Position numbers and translations under genes: made by a program. From Cycas panzhihuaensis (Eukaryota; Cycadophyta): a DNA stretch of 64,000 nt. Below, piece after piece: positions 20,031-31,997 of the stretch. The stretch's first letter is position 1. The number at the start of each line of letters is the position of its first letter. The notes beneath the pieces are model-generated. The model was not told the DNA's origin. It did not search any database and saw nothing but the letters and a program-made list of their open reading frames with translations. The stretch covers positions 130,517,741 through 130,581,740 of the forward strand of contig CM041465.1 of assembly GCA_023213395.1 (NCBI GenBank). The letters are read 5' to 3'.

Positions 20031-21835
20031 ACACAAATAGTCAAACTCAAATGAAAATCATTGAAGAAGGAAGGAGTTAAAATCACAAAGTCATCTTAAA
20101 AGAAGAGGCAAAAGTCACCACAAAAGAAATACCTCCTACAGATTCATTAGAAGAAAACACGGAAGAAGCTACATCTACAGAACAACTGCCAGAAGAATCA
20201 ACAAGAAAAGAGAAGAAATTGCCCAAATGGCTAATCAAAACAATCAAGGAAGGAGGTAATATGCTTCAACACAAAACAAGAGGCCAAAGGCCTAAAGCAT
20301 TACTTAGTCAAGTTGAGCCTCAATCCTTTCATGAAGCCCAGAATCATCCAAAATGGAAGGAAGCCATGAATCTAGAAATGAATTCTTTCATTAAAAATCA
20401 AACATGGGAACTAATGGAATTGCCTCCCAACAAGTCGGTAGTAAATTGCAAATGGGTCTACAAAGTCAAAGAAGGAGCCAATGGAAAAATAGACAAGTAT
20501 AAGGCAAGACTTGTCGCAAAAAGATACACTCAAACAACCGGTATTAATTTCAAAAAAAACATTTTCTCCCATAGCCAAAATGAGCACTGTAAAAACAATT
20601 ATTGCCTTGGCAGCCCTAAACAATTGGAAAATCTTTCAGCTTGATGTAAAAAATGCCTTTTTAAATGGCGATCTAGAGGAGGAAGTCTACATGTCTCAAC
20701 CAGAAGGGTATGTCAAAAAGGGAGAAGAACATCTGATATGCAAACTCAAAAAGGCCTTATACAGGTTGAAGCAAGCTCCCTGAGCCTCGTATGCAAAACC
20801 GGATCAACACCTATGTCAAAATGGATTTCAAAAATGCAGCTTTGACTCCAGCCTATATACAAGGAAAAGGAATGGACGAATAACAATTATTGTTGTTTAC
20901 GTAGATGGCATGATTCTCACAGGAAATGATGAAGAATCTGTCAAAAACATCACAAAAGAACTAGAAAAAAAAATGAGATGACAGATCTTGGGCTCCTGAA
21001 CTACTACTTGGGAATAGAAGTAGACCAACAACAAAATTATGTTGCCTTGTTAGAAAGAAAATATATAAAAGATCTTTTGATCAAGTTCCAGATGGCAGAC
21101 TATAATCCATGTGCAACACCCATGGAAGCAAATTGTAATTTAGTAGAAAAAAGGGAGGAACAAGCTATAAATACCGTCTTGTATAGACAACTGGTTGGCA
21201 GCCTGATATATCTTATAACAACCAAACCAGACATTTCATATTCAAAGGGAATGGTATCCAAGTACATGCAAGAACCCAGATTATGTCATTGGAATGCTGT
21301 CAAAAGAATATTAAGATATCTACAAGGTACAAAAGATCTCAAATTAATTTATTCCATTGAAGGAGCAATAGAATTGATAGGCTACTGTGACTCAGATTGG
21401 GCCGGCAACAAGGAACAAAGGAAGTCCACAAGCGGATATTGTTTCTTCTTAGGATCAACAATCATCTCATGGTGCAGTAAAAAACAACCCATTGTGGCAC
21501 TTTCATCAACTGAAGCTGAGTACAAAGCTGCAGTAACCGCAACATGTGAAGCAATATGGTTAAGACAACTTCTTGTTGAAGTAGAAGAAAAACATAACCA
21601 AGCAACAGTCTTATTTTGTGACAACCAAACTGCTATAAAGCTTACCAAGAATCTAGTTCTGCATGCTAGAACAAAACATATAGAAGTACACCATCACTTT
21701 ATAAGAGAAAAGGCGAGCAATAAAGAAATCAACTTAGAGTATTGTCCCTTGTCATAACAAATTGCAAATCTCATGACGAAGCCTCTTGCAAAAGAGAAGT
21801 TTCAAATGCTAAGAGATAAAATTGGGATGAAATAG
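20031..21835 (+). pseudogene. Cop-F reverse transcriptase and RNase H
   Basis: Reverse transcriptase blocks: [73 protein letters not shown]. The catalytic motif reads VVYVDGMILTG, so the second Asp of YVDD is Gly. From 20978 a 259-codon open frame carries the connection and RNase H (DLGLLNYYLGIEVD, GYCDSDWAGNKEQRKSTSGYCF, LSSTEAEYKAA, HARTKHIEVHHHFIRE). It ends at 21835, just before the purine tract. Confidence 0.88.
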
Positions 21836-21838
21836 ATA

Positions 21839-21854
21839 AAACATTAAGAGAGAG
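21839..21854 (+). other. Cop-F polypurine tract
   Basis: The purine-rich aaacattaagagagag (21839-21854) abuts the 3' LTR. Confidence 0.65.
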
Positions 21855-22085
21855 TGTTAGAACATAATGTTTTATCTTACTAGGAAAAGGGGGTAATGTT
21901 GCACCACCCCTCACAATGTAACTCTCACATCATATTCTGACACTTGTCATGTAGAGAAGGGTTAGTTACATTTCTCTTTGTAATGGTCAAAAATCAGTTA
22001 TGTATTTATAGAGACATTGTCTCCAAGCTAATACAAGTGATTCTTCATATCTTTCATCTAAATTCTTATTCTGTCCAAGTTGTTC
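21855..22085 (+). repeat. Cop-F 3' LTR, end deleted
   Basis: Matches 16898-17128; the final tgtttaaca is missing. The junction lies in a shared ttc (22083-22085) between LTR and target. Confidence 0.88.
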
Positions 22086-22477
22086 AACTCAACCTATTAT
22101 GGACACAAGTAGGAAGGAGAATTTATCTCAACACTTCACCTACAAAAGATGTTATAGCAGCATAACTCTGACTCCAATACTACATACCAAAGCATGAAAA
22201 GTAGGACTCCTTATAAAGGAGATTGACCGATCAAGATCTCACCACGTCATTGATCAACAATACAAGACAAATCTAATTAGGACTCTACTTTCCTCAAGGA
22301 TAAGGATGGAGCCATCCAAAGTTGACTTTTTACAAGCACATGTGAGAAAAGCCACTACAAGACAAAAGACAATTTTATAATCAAACAAATGAACACTTTA
22401 GGATAAAGGCCTAAACTGACAAAAAATGCTAATGTCCATGGTCAAGACTTAATGCTTAGGACATGAAGGTTCTAACA
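22086..22477 (-). repeat. Cop-E 3' LTR, proximal piece
   Basis: Matches 36136-36527. The minus strand begins TGTTAGAACCTTCATG, preceded by a polypurine run (ggggggg on the minus strand, 22478-22484). Confidence 0.85.
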
Positions 22478-24404
22478 CCCCCCCTGAATGGATACAACAT
22501 TAAGTCAAATGCTGAGGCCACTTTTGAAATGCTCGAACTTCTCTTTCCCAAGTGGCTTGGTGAAGATGTTGGCTAGCTGTTGATCGGTCAGCTTGTAGAT
22601 GAGGTTGATTTCACTTTACTGCACATGCTCTCTGATAAAATGGTGATGGACCTCAATATGCTTGGTACGTGCATGAAACACTGAATTTTTGGCAATCTTG
22701 ATAACACTCTGATTGTCACAATACAATGGTGTTGGAAGTGTTTACTCAAGTCCAAGCTCTTCAAGAATCCATCTGAGTCAAATAGTCTCACAAACTGCGC
22801 TGACAACAACTTTGTATTCTGCTTCAATGGAAGAGAGTGTAATATTTGGTTGCTTTTTGCAACTCCATGAAACAATAACAGACCCAAGGTTGAAACAATA
22901 ACCTGAGGTGGATTTCCAGCTATCTTGGCATCCAGCCCAATCTGAATTTGAGAACCCTTCCAGTGTGAAGTTCTCATTATGTGTGTACTAAAGACTATAC
23001 TGCAAAGTACCTTTGAGGTATCTGAGGATGCATTTTGCAGCATTCCAGTGTCGTTGATTGGGACTGATCATGTATCTGGAACAGATTCCAACCGCATATG
23101 AAATGTCAGGTCTGGTGTTAGTCAAGTAAATGAGACTACCCACTAGTTGCTTGAAAAGGGTGGAATCAATAGGTTTCCCTTCTTCATTCATCGACAATTT
23201 AATGTCTATCTCCATGGGTGTTGGTGATGGTTTGCAGTCTTCCATTCTGAATCGCTGCAAAATATCCCAAATATACTTGGCTTGGGAAATGAGAATGTGA
23301 CCTGGTTATTGCCACGCTTCCATGCCGAGGAAATAGTGAAGAAGTATGAGATCTGTCATCTCAAAACTTCTTTTCAAATCCCTTTGGAGATGCTTAATCA
23401 ACTCTGCATCATTGCCTATGATACTTAAATCATCAACACAAACAACAACAAGTGTGATGTGTTGGTTTTGAACCTTGATGTACAGGTTCGAATCAAATGT
23501 GGATCGATGAAAGTTGTGCTGCAAAAAGTAATCATCGATCTTGGAATACCAAGCACGTGGCACATGTTTTAGACCATACAAGGCCTTTTTAAGGTGACAA
23601 ACAAGATGTTCATTGCCGACTGAAATATAGCCAGGAGGTTGTTCCAGGTGTACCTCCTCAATCAAATCGTCATTGAGAAAGGTGCTTTTGACATCCATCT
23701 GATACAATGGCTACTTGCATTGTGTAGCTAAGGCCATAACAATTATGATGGTGTTCATATTGTCCACTGGTGCAAATGTCTCAGTGTAGTCGATGCCTTC
23801 TTGTTGTTTGAAACCTTTGGCAACGAGATGAGCCTTACGTTGCTCAATAGTACCATCAGACTTATACTTGATTTTGTAGATCCACTTACAACTAATGGCT
23901 TGTTTGCCAGGTGGTAATTCAACCAAGTCCCATGTGCCATTTTGGTAGATTGAGTGGATCTCATCATCAATGGCAGCCTGCCACTTTTCATTAGTACATG
24001 CCTCCTCAAAAGTGGAAGGCTCAGAAGCAGTAAGCACTTCAACCATAAGTGCATAGTTGATAGTGTTTGGTGGTCGCATTTTGGATGGATGCTTGCTTTC
24101 AACAATCTGTGAATCCACAATAGTCTGCATATACCATTTGGGCAATTTCTTCTTCGATGTAGCTTCATAGTCCTATGATGGAGGTGATTGTTGAACCTTT
24201 GAAGAAGAAGGACTCAATGAATGAACTAAGGAAGATGAGGAGGAAGAAGAAGTAGCAGGTGTAGATGAAGAACAAGGAGTTGATGAAGTTGAGGGGACAG
24301 ATTCTTCAACAATTGCTTTGCCTTTGTCAAGGGAGAGAGGAAGAGAACTAATGTCGATCTCTTGATTGTCTTCTGCAAAGACAACGTCTTGTGAAGTATG
24401 CATC
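22478..24404 (-). pseudogene. Cop-E reverse transcriptase and RNase H
   Basis: Minus strand: HTSQDVVFAEDNQEID, a Ser-rich linker, [92 protein letters not shown]. The catalytic motif is VVVCVDDLSI (Tyr changed to Cys). The connection RFRMEDCKPSPTPMEIDIKL and RNase H follow in another frame to 22588. Open stretches of 130-145 codons remain, separated by stops. It is continuous with the integrase at 31178 once Gyp-B is removed. Confidence 0.87.
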
Positions 24405-25473
24405 CGATCCCAAAATAGAGCTTAATTGGTGAAAAAGTCAATTATCAACCTTTTCTCCTTGAGATCCTGGGAGTTAGTGTAGAAATCTCAATAACATCAA
24501 AACAACAGTGAGCCCACAAAAGGAAATTCTACACCAAATCATTTATTCTTGACATTGCTCCAAAATTATGAGGAGTAATACTTTTATTAAACTATGAAAA
24601 TCTCCATTTAATGGTGGAGAAATCAACTAGCAAAAGAATGGTTAAATTACAAGGAATAAATGATACAATTATACCATAAGGGGGACTCCAACCCTCCAAA
24701 ATGCTTCTCCAAGGATGCTTCCCAAGTCAAGTGCCTTTCACCTCCAAGAACCTACCTCTCCAACCCGTAATAGGGCTCAATTTATAGAAAAAAACCAAAA
24801 TTGCATGTTTAACAAGTGGCAATCATGCAAGTATAACCACTAACCACCAGAATGCATGTTGTCCAAGTGGCCTTCATGCAATTCTTAAAAGTTGTGGCTT
24901 GTAACTGACCTTAACGGACTCCAATTCGGCTCAAATTTGGTACCCGTATAGGAACGCATGTCTCCTCCGCTTCCTCAAAATTTTAGCTCATTTGGATGTC
25001 ATTTGACCACATTTTTATTCATTTAATGATAATATGTATTTATTGTTTTTCTGCTAGCCGTGGGATTAATTTTATGCAAAACAAGGCTTGAACTTGCAAC
25101 TTGTAAATAACCTTAACAGACTCCAATTCAGCTCAAATTTGGTACACATATAGGAACGCATGTCCCCTCCGGTTCCTCAAAATTTTAGCTCATTTGGATG
25201 TCATTTGATCGCATTTTTATTCATTTAATGATAATATGTATTTGCTGTTTTTCTGCTAGCTGTGGGATTAATTTTATGCAAAACAAGGCTTGAACTTTAA
25301 TCAAATGATATTTTCTGAACCCCACCTTTTGTACACATGTAGTGGGATGTGTCTTCTTCCTTTACACAAAATTTCATATAATTTTGATACCATTTGGCCA
25401 TATCTCTTTCAGTTATGCCAATGCCTAACATTTTTCTGCATCCTGTAAACATATGGTAGATCCTCTTGGATCA
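24405..25473 (-). repeat. Gyp-B 3' LTR
   Basis: 1069 bp. Contains an internal direct duplication of about 202 bp (24898-25099 and 25100-25297) that is also present in the other LTR. Confidence 0.92.
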
Positions 25474-25490
25474 TGGCTCCCCTTCCTTGG
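25474..25490 (-). other. Gyp-B polypurine tract
   Basis: Minus strand ccaaggaaggggagcca directly precedes the 3' LTR. Confidence 0.75.
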
Positions 25491-25561
25491 AAAATAGCCA
25501 ACTCCTGTTGGGCTTAGAATTGGAGATGGGGGAAGTGTTGTTCTCCTTATTGCCTACTAAA

Positions 25562-25912
25562 CTACTTGGCCTTACTAGGCAACTGTCCTGCTACTCCAAT
25601 CTTGAAAGATTCATGTGTCTTATGTCTTGTTTTGGTAGATTTTCTCTCCAAGATACAATCTTCCTTGAGAGGCTCCTCACTTTCCAAATACAAGTCATCA
25701 ACTAAAGGTAAAGTGAACTGGTCCTGTTCCTCATCTAGCATGGAGGGCTCAAAGAGTTTTAAGTATTCATGATTTACTACTGAATATATTTGCATATAAG
25801 GTGGAAGATCAAGTTGGAAAGCATTGCCACCTACTTTTCTCAAAATCTTGAATGGTCCATACCTTATAGGTTTGAGTTTCTTGCCTTCTCCTTTTAACCT
25901 CTCCTTGCTCAA
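25562..25912 (-). pseudogene. Gyp-B integrase C-terminal GPF module and tail
   Basis: LKPIRYGPFKILRKVGGNAF followed by QLDLPPYM and YSVVNHEYLKLFEPSML is the GPY/F module after gypsy integrase. The last residues (FKIGVAGQLPSKAKW) have the spacing of a degenerate chromodomain, which in chromoviruses targets integration to heterochromatin; I hold this only weakly. The module is out of frame with the integrase core because of a frameshift near 26060. Confidence 0.75.
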
Positions 25913-26049
25913 GTATAACCATACTAAATCTCCTTCTTGAAAAGTACACTCTTGCCTATGCTTGTCATGTCTTTCCTTGTACTTTTGTTGAGTCCTTAGA
26001 AGTTGATCATGTACTTCTTTGTGGACTCTCTAGATCTTCTCCAAGTATC

Positions 26050-26822
26050 TTAAAGCCTTGTCATGCTCCTCCTTCTCTTTGTGGATCCTTCCTTAGCTTG
26101 CATGGAAAACTCTAAGTCAAATGGACTTTGAGGCAAGTATCCCAAACAAACTTCAAAAGGTGCTTTAGAGTGTGATGCATGCATTGCTCTATTAAATGAA
26201 AATTGTAGAAAAGCCAATGATTCATCCCAAGTCTTTGGATGCTTGCAATTGTATCCCTTCAATAAATGTACCAAACTTCTGTTCACTACTTCGGTTTGTC
26301 CATCTGTTTGAGGATGGAAACTTGTACTCCTCTTTAATTTGGTATCCATCATCTCCCATAGTGACTTCCAAAATGATGAAAGGAATCGAGTGTCCCGATC
26401 TGAAATGATGGAAGAAGGCAAGCCAAAATTCTTCCATACATGCTCAAAGAATAACTCAGTTGCTCTTGTTCCTGTGATTGTCTTCTTACAAGGTATTAGA
26501 CATATCATTTTATTGAACCTGTCTACAACAACAAAGAGATAATCATGTCCCTTCCTAGTCATGGGAAGTCCCCCTAAGAAATCAATGGAGATACTTTCCC
26601 AAGGTCTAGTGGGAATAGGAAGTGGTGTATACAATCCTAATTTTCTAGAAGAAGGCTTAGAAGTATTACACATTACACTTCATTTTATATATTTTTTTAC
26701 ATCATTTTGCATTTTTGGCCATACAACATATCTTCTCAAGTTTGCTAAAGTCTTCTTTATACCAAAGTGACCAGCTACTTTAGAAGTATGGGCTTCTCTA
26801 AGCCACTTGATCTTGTCTCCTT
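26050..26822 (-). pseudogene. Gyp-B integrase
   Basis: An HHCC zinc region (EAHTSKVAGHFG...KCNVC) lies at about 26665-26800. The catalytic core follows: SIDFLGGLP (Asp), SDRDTRFLSSFW (Asp) and HPQTDGQTEVVNR (Glu), with all three acidic residues visible. It is in frame with the reverse transcriptase upstream, separated by stops at about 26821 and 26980. Open from 26673 to 26050. It inserted element DNA into the genome; the catalytic triad is kept although the polyprotein is interrupted. Confidence 0.88.
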
Positions 26823-26979
26823 TTGATGGAACATAGAGCTACTCCCCTTTGAAAAGTAGACCATCCTTCCAAGCAAGCTGGGAAGGTCTTCCTTTCGCTA
26901 GGTTCTCTAATTCTTCCTTCAAAGCTTCATCTTCATGGTACAAGTCTTTGTACTCTTCATGATGCATTGGCTCCACACA

Positions 26980-29055
26980 AACTCATAAGAGAACTACAAA
27001 CAAAAGTAGAAAAGAAGTGGAACAAGGTGGTCTAGATAACATATCAACAATTTTGTTAGTAGATCCCTTTTTGTACTTAATTACAATATTGAATTGTTGT
27101 AAATAACTCATCCATTTCATGTGTCTTGCTTGCTGTAATTTACTTTGGGTTTGCAAAAATTGAAGAGGCTTATGATCGGTATGAACTACAACCTCTTTTC
27201 CAAGTAAGTAGGACCTCCAATGCTTGCATGCTTGATGAAGTGCGAACATTTCTCGATCATATGTTGGGTAGTTTTGCACTTGAGGGGTGAAGACTTCCGA
27301 ATGGTAAGCAATAGGCTTCCCATCTTGAATAAGGACAGCTCCCATCGCATTTCCACTTGCATCGACTTCTACTTCAAAAGGCCTTTGCAAATTTGGCATT
27401 GCCAAAACCGGTGCTTCACAAATTTTCTTCTTTAAAAGAAGAAAAGCTCCTTCCTCCTTGGAACCCCAAGTAAACTTTTTACTAAATTTTGTCAATCCAT
27501 GTAGAGGTGCTGCAACCTGTGAGAAATGAAGAATAAACTTTCTCAAGTATTGATAAGCTCTTAAAAAACTTCTCACCTCTATGATGTTTGTTGGCCTAGG
27601 CCATTTGAGGATGGCTTGAGTCTTGAGTGGATCGATGCTCAACTTTCCTCCTCCAACCACAAAGCCTAAGAAGATCAAGTTCTCCTTGCCAAATTCACAC
27701 TTCTTCACATTAAGCTTCAAATGATGCTTAGCCATAGTCTTTAAAACTTCTTCTATGTGCTGCAAATGTTCCTCCCATGTGTTGCTGAAAATCAAAATGT
27801 CATCAAGAGAGACAACAACAAAATTATCCAAGTAAGGCCTTAACATTTCATTCATTAGCCTCATGAATGTTGCAGGAGCATTACACAAGCCGAAAGGCAT
27901 AACCATCCATTCAAAGAGTCCTTGCTTTGTTTTGAAGGCCGTCTTCCATGTGTCCTCCTCCTTGACCCTAACTTTGTGATAACCGCTTTTCAAATCCAAT
28001 TTAGTAAAATAACAAGCATGCTGAATTTGATCAAGCAAATCATCTATGCGAGGCAAAGGGTAGCGATTTTTAATTGTAATTTTATTCAAAGCACGAAAGT
28101 CTATACACATTCTCCATCCTCCATCCTTCTTAGGCACCAAGACAATTGGTGACCCACAAGGTGAACATGAAGGTCTTATGACCCCTTGATCAAGCAACTC
28201 CTCAACTTGCCTCTTTATCTCATTATTCTCTACAATGGAGTGCCTATACAAAGCAATATTAGGCAATGGTGCATCTCCTACAAGAGTGATTTCATGCTCT
28301 ATCTTTCTCTTTGGTGGTAGCCCATCAATATGTTGAAATAGAATATCATACCTTGTCTTTAACTCCTCAATTTGTTGCATTTGTTTAGGTGATATAAGAA
28401 GAGTGTGAGTAGAAGGACCTTCTTCATCTCCTGGCTCTTCTTTTCTCCTTACCATTAAGATGATGAATTTACCATATGCATTGATCATCCTTTTTGCTTG
28501 AGTGGCTGAAATTAATGCTATCTTATCCAAGTGCTTCTTTGTGGCCTTTATGATGAAGCCCTTGTTATCCTTCATCAACTGATACTTTCTCTTCCTTCGA
28601 TAGAAGAGTTCATCTCGATCCCACAAGTAGGGACTCCCAAGCACAACATGGCATACATCTAATGGCACCACATCACATATTACTTCATCAACAAAATCAT
28701 TAGTGATGGAAAATTTAAGTGTACATTGCTTTGATATTTGCATTTCCACATCTTTATGGATCCAACCAAGAGGATATGGGTGAGGGTGAGGAGTAGTTAC
28801 CAACCCAATGCTCTTTACCAAACTTTCTGAGATCAAATTCTTTTGGCTCCCAGGATCTATAATGGCACCAATAATATTATTTCCTACTTGAAGCTTCAAG
28901 TGAAATAGTTCCTCCCTTGTAGCATCATCTTCATAATTTGTAAGTAGAGTAACCTTCTCTTCTTCTCCTTCACTTTGAATTTCCACCTCAGAAAGTAGTG
29001 CTTTCCCTTTTCCTTCTTTCTTAATTCCATATCCTTGATATGCTTTGGCTTTAGC
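26980..29055 (-). pseudogene. Gyp-B protease, reverse transcriptase and RNase H
   Basis: A 667-codon open frame (28986-26983). The protease active site reads IIDPGSQKNLIS where DSGS/DTGA is typical. Reverse transcriptase: VPKKDGGWRMCIDFRALN, YPLPRIDDLLDQI, TKLDLKSGYHKVRVKEED, MPFGLCNAPATF and catalytic VVSLDDILIFS (YxDD first residue changed to Ser). RNase H: FEVEVDASGNAMGAVL, TYDREMFAL, HTDHKPLQFL. It ends SRPP and a stop. This is the longest coding stretch in the window. It is joined in frame to gag through a TGA at 29056. Confidence 0.92.
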
Positions 29056-30064
29056 TCACGGATGCAACTTCCAACACTTTGCTACAATATGACCACTAAT
29101 ATCACAATGCTCACAATAGTTAGAACTTTTAACAAAATTAGTTCTTTTCTTCTTTCCTTCTTGTCTTTTAGATGAGTGCAATTTAGGATTCTTTTCATAC
29201 TTATTAGAAGTAAAAGTAGAATCTTTAGACATGAATGTAGATTTCTTGCTTTTACTTTCTATTGCCATAGCCATTCTACTTGCTTCTCCAATGGATTGAA
29301 CCTTGAAAAGCCTTAGTTCCTTCCTTATGTATTCATGTAATCCTCCAATGAATTTCATAAGAGTGATATATTCATCCATATTAATACCAAGTAGCATGCC
29401 ATGCCTAAAAAAGTAAAGAAGTATAGTCTTGGACACATACACCTCTCCCTTGGCGTAAATATTGCCAAGTGACCCATTGGTCTTCCTCATGACCTATGGG
29501 GTAGTATTGCTTCTTTATTATTTTCTTAAAATCCATCCATGAAAAAGAAGATACATCATGAGTCTTTAAATATGTATTCCACCATGTCAATGCATGTTTA
29601 CACAACTTGAGCCTAACAAATGAAAGCTTTTGAGCATTACTATAAGCATAAATTGTGAAGTAGGTTTCAAGTTGATCCAACCAATGGTCCAACTTTTCAG
29701 CATTTACCTCTCCATCATAAGTTGGAATATCCAACTTTGCCTCCACCTTGAAGGGTTGATGAGATGAAGTACCCTTGCTTTCTTCAAATGAGTGATTTAA
29801 GGTCTCCTCCTCTTCCCCTTCATGGTTGTGGTCATATGTGGATCCTCCTTCAACTTCCTTCTCTTTGCCTTTTCCCTTGACTAGAGGTAGAAGTTGGGTC
29901 ATCATTTGCATCAAGACTTCCACGTTCTTCTCAAGCTTTTCAAATTTAATTTCTTCATCTTCTTTTTCAGCCATGGTGCTTGGATTCTTTCTTTGTCTTC
30001 TTGGTGATTGCAACACAAGAAAAGCTTCACCTTTCTCTTTGTATCCTTTTCTTATTTGTACCAT
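29056..30064 (-). pseudogene. Gyp-B Gag with CCHC knuckle
   Basis: Likely start MAEKEDEE near 29974, although the frame is open from 30064. A charged coiled-coil-like N-terminus (FEKLEKNVEVLMQMM) leads into the gag domain KLDIPTYDGEVNAEKLDHWL, LTWWNTYLKT and KKIIKKQYYP. A frameshift near 29410 in an A-rich run separates it from GLHEYIRKELRLFK, MAMAIESKSK and the knuckle CEHCDISGHIVAKC followed by WKLHP. A TGA then stops the frame before protease; CGA is a possible ancestral codon (C-to-T change). Confidence 0.88.
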
Positions 30065-30090
30065 TCAAGTCCCTACAACAAAGATCACAT

Positions 30091-30102
30091 GCTCCGATAC
30101 CA
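30091..30102 (-). other. Gyp-B primer-binding site
   Basis: Minus strand tggtatcggagc, five bases from the 5' LTR end. Confidence 0.8.
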
Positions 30103-30107
30103 AAATA

Positions 30108-31177
30108 TGATCCCAAAATAGAGCTTAATTGGTGAATAAGTCAATTATCAACCTTTTCTCTTTGAGATCCTGGGAGTTAGTGTAGAAATCTCAATAACAT
30201 CAAAACAACAATGAGCCCACAAAAGGAAATTCTACACCAAATCATTTATTCTTGACATTGCTCCAAAATTATGAGGAGTAATACTTTTATTAAACTATGA
30301 AAATCTCCATTTAATGGTGGAGAAATCAACTAGCAAAAGAATGGTTAAATTACAAGGAATAAATGATACAATTATACCATAAGGGGGACTCCAACCCTCC
30401 AAAATGCTTCTCCAAGGATGCTTCCCAAGTCAAGTGCCTTTCACCTCCAAGAACCTACCTCTCCAACCCATAATAGGGCTCAATTTATAGAAGGAAATCA
30501 AAAGTGCATGTTTAACAAGTGGCAATCATGCAAGTATAACCACTAACCACCAGAATGCATGTTGTCCAAGTGGCCTTCATGCAATTCTTAAAAGTTCTTG
30601 ACTTGTAACTGACCTTAACGGACTCCAATTTGGCTCAAATTTGGTACACATATAGGAACGCATGTCTCCTCCGCTTCCTCAAAATTTTAGCTCATTTGGA
30701 TGTTATTTGACCATATTTTTATTCATTTAATGATAATATGTATTTGTTGTTTTTCTGCTAGCTGTGGGATTAATTTTATACAAAACAAGGCTTGAACTTG
30801 TGGCTTGTAACTGACCTTAACGGACCCCAATTCGGCTCAAATTTGGTACACGTATAGGAACGCATGTCCCCTCCGCTTCCTCAAAATTTTAGCTCATTTG
30901 GATGTCATTTGATCGCATTTTTATTTTTTTAATAATAATATGTATTTGTTGTTTTTCTGCTAGCTGTGGGATTAATTTTATGCAAAACAAGGCTTGAACT
31001 CTAATCAAATGATATTTTCTGAACCCCACCTTTTGTACACATGTAGTGGGATGTGTCTTCTTCCTTTACACAAAATTTCATACAATTTTGATACCATTTG
31101 GCCATATCTCTTTCAGTTATGCCAATGCCTAGCATTTTTCTGCATCCTGTAAACATATGGTAGATCCTCTTGGATCA
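30108..31177 (-). repeat. Gyp-B 5' LTR
   Basis: 1070 bp, minus strand TGATCC...GGATCA. Duplicated ~202-bp units start at 30602 and 30804. Confidence 0.92.
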
Positions 31178-31997
31178 ATCTTTTTAGTAATGGGAGCAAA
31201 CAAACAATATGCTTTGCTGCCAGGAGCATATCCAACAAAGATACATTTGAGACTTTTTTCATCAAATTTCCGTCTTTGCTCATGAGGAATATTCATGTAG
31301 ACCGTGCATCCAAAAGTACGTAAATGACTAACCGTTAGTTTTTGGCTAACGCAGGCCTCCTCGGGTGTCATACCTGAAAGTGCAGAAGTTGAACTACGGT
31401 TTGACAGATACGTAGCAGTGAGAAGTGCTTCTGCCCAATATGCTAATGAGAGACCTTTGGCATGCACCATGGATTTCGCCCTACTGACCAAGGTTCTATT
31501 CATCCTTTCTGCCACAACATTTTGTTGCAGTGTATAAGGGGCAGAAAATTGGCATCTGATGTCATTCTGAATACAGAATTGATTGAAGTCCCTGGATGTA
31601 TGCTCGGTACCATTATTGGATCTGAGTATCTTGAGGCACACGCCTGATTCATTTTCAACAAGAAGTTTAAATTCCTTAAACTTGTTCAAAGCTTCTGACT
31701 TGTGCTTAAGAAAGTAGACTCACACTTTATGTGAGTAATCATCAATGAATGTCATGAAGAATGATGATCCTCCATGAGAATGAGTGGTCTTGGGACCATA
31801 AATGTTAAAATGTATAAGCTGCAATGGATGCTAAGCTCTTCAGACCTTACCTTTCTGAAAAGGTTCATAATGTTGCTTCCCCATAAGGCATGATTCACAA
31901 AGGCAATTACCCTCAAAGATTTTGGGTAAGCCATAAACCAATTTTTGTCTGAACATCTTCTAAATGCTGTCCAAATTAAGATGTCCATGTCGTTCAT
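31178..31997 (-). pseudogene. Cop-E integrase
   Basis: Minus strand integrase with KILRSNNGTEHTS, where the second catalytic Asp is Asn (RSDNG expected). It also has YTLQQNVVAERMNRTL with the Glu kept, YWAEALLTATYLSNRS, EEACVSQKLTVSHLRTFGC and KCIFVGYAPGSKAY. It is cut by Gyp-B immediately after APITKK. The upstream part (31700-31997) is interrupted by stops. DNA integration is the family role; this copy is inactive. Confidence 0.85.

Larger units (their letters stand above)
16898..22085 (+). mobile_element. Cop-F: Ty1/copia element nested in the Cop-E 3' LTR
   Basis: Near-complete copia element with a 240-bp 5' LTR, primer-binding site, gag, protease, integrase, reverse transcriptase, RNase H, purine tract and 3' LTR. 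The LTRs show 9 differences over 231 comparable bases (about 96%). The last ~10 bases of the 3' LTR and about 20 bases of flanking Cop-E LTR are deleted, so no target duplication survives. It belongs to the same family as Cop-L (both have two zinc knuckles and similar leaders). Confidence 0.9.
24405..31177 (-). mobile_element. Gyp-B: near-complete Ty3/gypsy retrotransposon nested in Cop-E pol
   Basis: LTRs of 1069 and 1070 bp (TGATCC...GGATCA, left tip altered) flank gag, protease, reverse transcriptase, RNase H and integrase in gypsy order on the minus strand. The LTRs are about 96% identical by hand count. It sits between the codons for TKK and HTSQDVVF of Cop-E. The flanks share only gat, so the target duplication is not clean. 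A GPF module after the integrase suggests a chromovirus-like lineage. All domains are recognisable, but a few stops and frameshifts interrupt an otherwise single gag-pol frame. Confidence 0.92.

Noticed and set aside
24898-25297. CRISPR-like direct repeats
   Set aside because: Only two 202-base units inside a retrotransposon LTR, with no short repeats and spacers and no cas genes.
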